Assembly: GCA_027452205.1 (NCBI GenBank)
Contig: DAIDGV010000003.1
Location: 1-64,000, forward strand
Length of the DNA stretch: 64,000 bases
Direction: 5' to 3'
From: a candidate division FCPU426 bacterium
Lineage (GTDB): Bacteria > Oederibacteriota > Muellerivitia > Muellerivitales > Muellerivitaceae
The first letter of the stretch is position 1. Every line of letters starts with the position of its first letter. The translations under genes were made by a program, and so were the position numbers. Positions 63,361-64,000 of this stretch are shown piece by piece. The notes below the pieces were generated by a model. It was not told where the DNA came from. It saw only the letters and a list, made by a program, of their open reading frames with translations, and did not search any database.

Positions 63361-64000
63361 TTTTTGTCCTCTTGTAGGGGCAGGGAGAAGTAAAAAGTGG
63401 TCCCCTTGCCGACTTTAGATTCCAACCATATTTTTCCGTGCTGCTGTTCGACGATCTTCCGGCATAAGGCCAGACCGATACCCGTTCCGGGATATTCATC
63501 CCGGGTGTTCAACCGTTGGAAGACAACGAAAAGTTTTCCGAAATATTTCTCATCAATGCCGATGCCGTTATCCGCGATGGAAAAGACCCAGCGGCCCTCT
63601 TCGCGGCGGGCCGAAATGTGCACCCGGGGTGGGTCCTTGGCGTGGAACTTCAAGGCGTTGCTGATAAGGTTCTGGAACAAGAGGACCATGTGGGCGTGGT
63701 TGGCGGGTAGGGTGGGCAGCTCGTCGTGGGTGACGACCGCGTGGTTGTCCTTGATGGTGGCTTCCAGGCCGGTGAGGGTCTCTTGAAGCACCTTGGAAAG
63801 GTCGATCATTTGGGAAGGCTGGGGCCCGGCGTTGAGGCGCGTATAGGATAAAAGGTCGTCGATGAGCTCTTGGAGACGGTGGGTGCCGTCGACCACGAAT
63901 TGGATGTAGTCGTTCGCGCCGGGAGCCAGGTTGGAGCCGCTGACCTTTTGGAGCAGCTGGACGTAACTGGTGATGGTCCGGAGCGGTTCTTTCAGGTCAT
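63357..64000 (-). CDS. Histidine kinase, C-terminal part (truncated by window end)
   Basis: The frame runs off the right edge. The visible 213 residues begin at the H box (DLKEPLRTITSYVQLL; the His codon is cut by the window end). The HATPase follows with N box NLISNALKFH, G1 DNGIGI, F box FVVFQRLN and G2 GTGIGLALCRKIVEQ. The H-box and HATPase details resemble phytochrome-like and other soluble sensor kinases that pair with Rcp regulators. All ATP-binding motifs look intact. The sensor domain is outside the window. Confidence 0.95.
   Translation of the reverse strand, partial: DLKEPLRTITSYVQLLQKVSGSNLAPGANDYIQFVVDGTHRLQELIDDLLSYTRLNAGPQPSQMIDLSKVLQETLTGLEATIKDNHAVVTHDELPTLPANHAHMVLLFQNLISNALKFHAKDPPRVHISARREEGRWVFSIADNGIGIDEKYFGKLFVVFQRLNTRDEYPGTGIGLALCRKIVEQQHGKIWLESKVGKGTTFYFSLPLQEDKK

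Overview
The window looks like a chromosomal segment from a Gram-negative bacterium of moderate GC content, probably an uncultivated lineage. Several outer-membrane barrels, lipoproteins, a cyclic-glucan synthase and c-type cytochromes show a diderm envelope. Thr/Ser/Asn-rich linkers (TATNT-type), three DUF3494 lipoproteins and an FlgD-like C-terminal Ig domain on a 1228-aa surface protein are typical of poorly sampled candidate phyla. I cannot assign a phylum from sequence alone. No rRNA, tRNA, CRISPR array or transposase gene was seen.

Layout. 1-30 kb: the 3' end of a sigma-54 activator gene, then many short, separately promoted envelope and stress genes: DUF3494 lipoproteins, AI-2E-type permeases, GlsB/YeaQ-like, lmo0937-like, YqjE-like, BON and DUF2934-like proteins, and outer-membrane barrels. 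Embedded in it is an 8.8-kb cyclic beta-1,2-glucan synthase gene in an apparent operon with a Crp/Fnr regulator and a barrel protein. An oxidative-stress cluster (Fe/Mn SOD, rubredoxin-like, Dps, LysM lipoprotein) lies at 23-25 kb. 30-38 kb: DUF900 hydrolase, DUF4403 lipoprotein, SnoaL-like protein, a repeat block, D-lactate dehydrogenase and FtsH. 38-48 kb: accessory region with a RelE/RHH toxin-antitoxin module, gene-end relics, dispersed repeats, a membrane-anchored ParB-like protein, a second TA-like pair, and AT-rich genes of unknown origin. 48-54.5 kb: c-type cytochrome lipoproteins, an ECF sigma factor with a DUF1109/NrsF-type anti-sigma, a sugar-binding protein and a haem-motif porin. 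54.5-64 kb: a giant SBBP-repeat surface protein, a Ser/Thr kinase with WD40 repeats, and a histidine kinase followed by three single-domain response regulators.

How the genes work together. The strongest signal is regulatory. Fourteen sites fit the sigma-54 rule GG-N10-GC with TTGC at -12, and each lies just upstream of a gene. Five pairs are divergent. Eight copies of a 31-32 bp inverted repeat (consensus ATCAARNNG-N13/14-CNNTTTGAT) sit between or 60-180 bp upstream of these promoters and cover 13 of the 14. This looks like one enhancer-binding-protein regulon that controls envelope and stress functions usually run by sigma-S or sigma-B elsewhere. The activator could be the truncated gene at the left edge, but that is inference. 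A second, smaller circuit is the ECF/NrsF pair: GTAACATT boxes lie before its own operon, before a divergent cytochrome gene and before the haem-motif porin.

The accessory region repeats one pattern twice: a two-gene TA-type cassette follows a host gene, and beyond it lies a second copy of that gene's last codons plus a stop.
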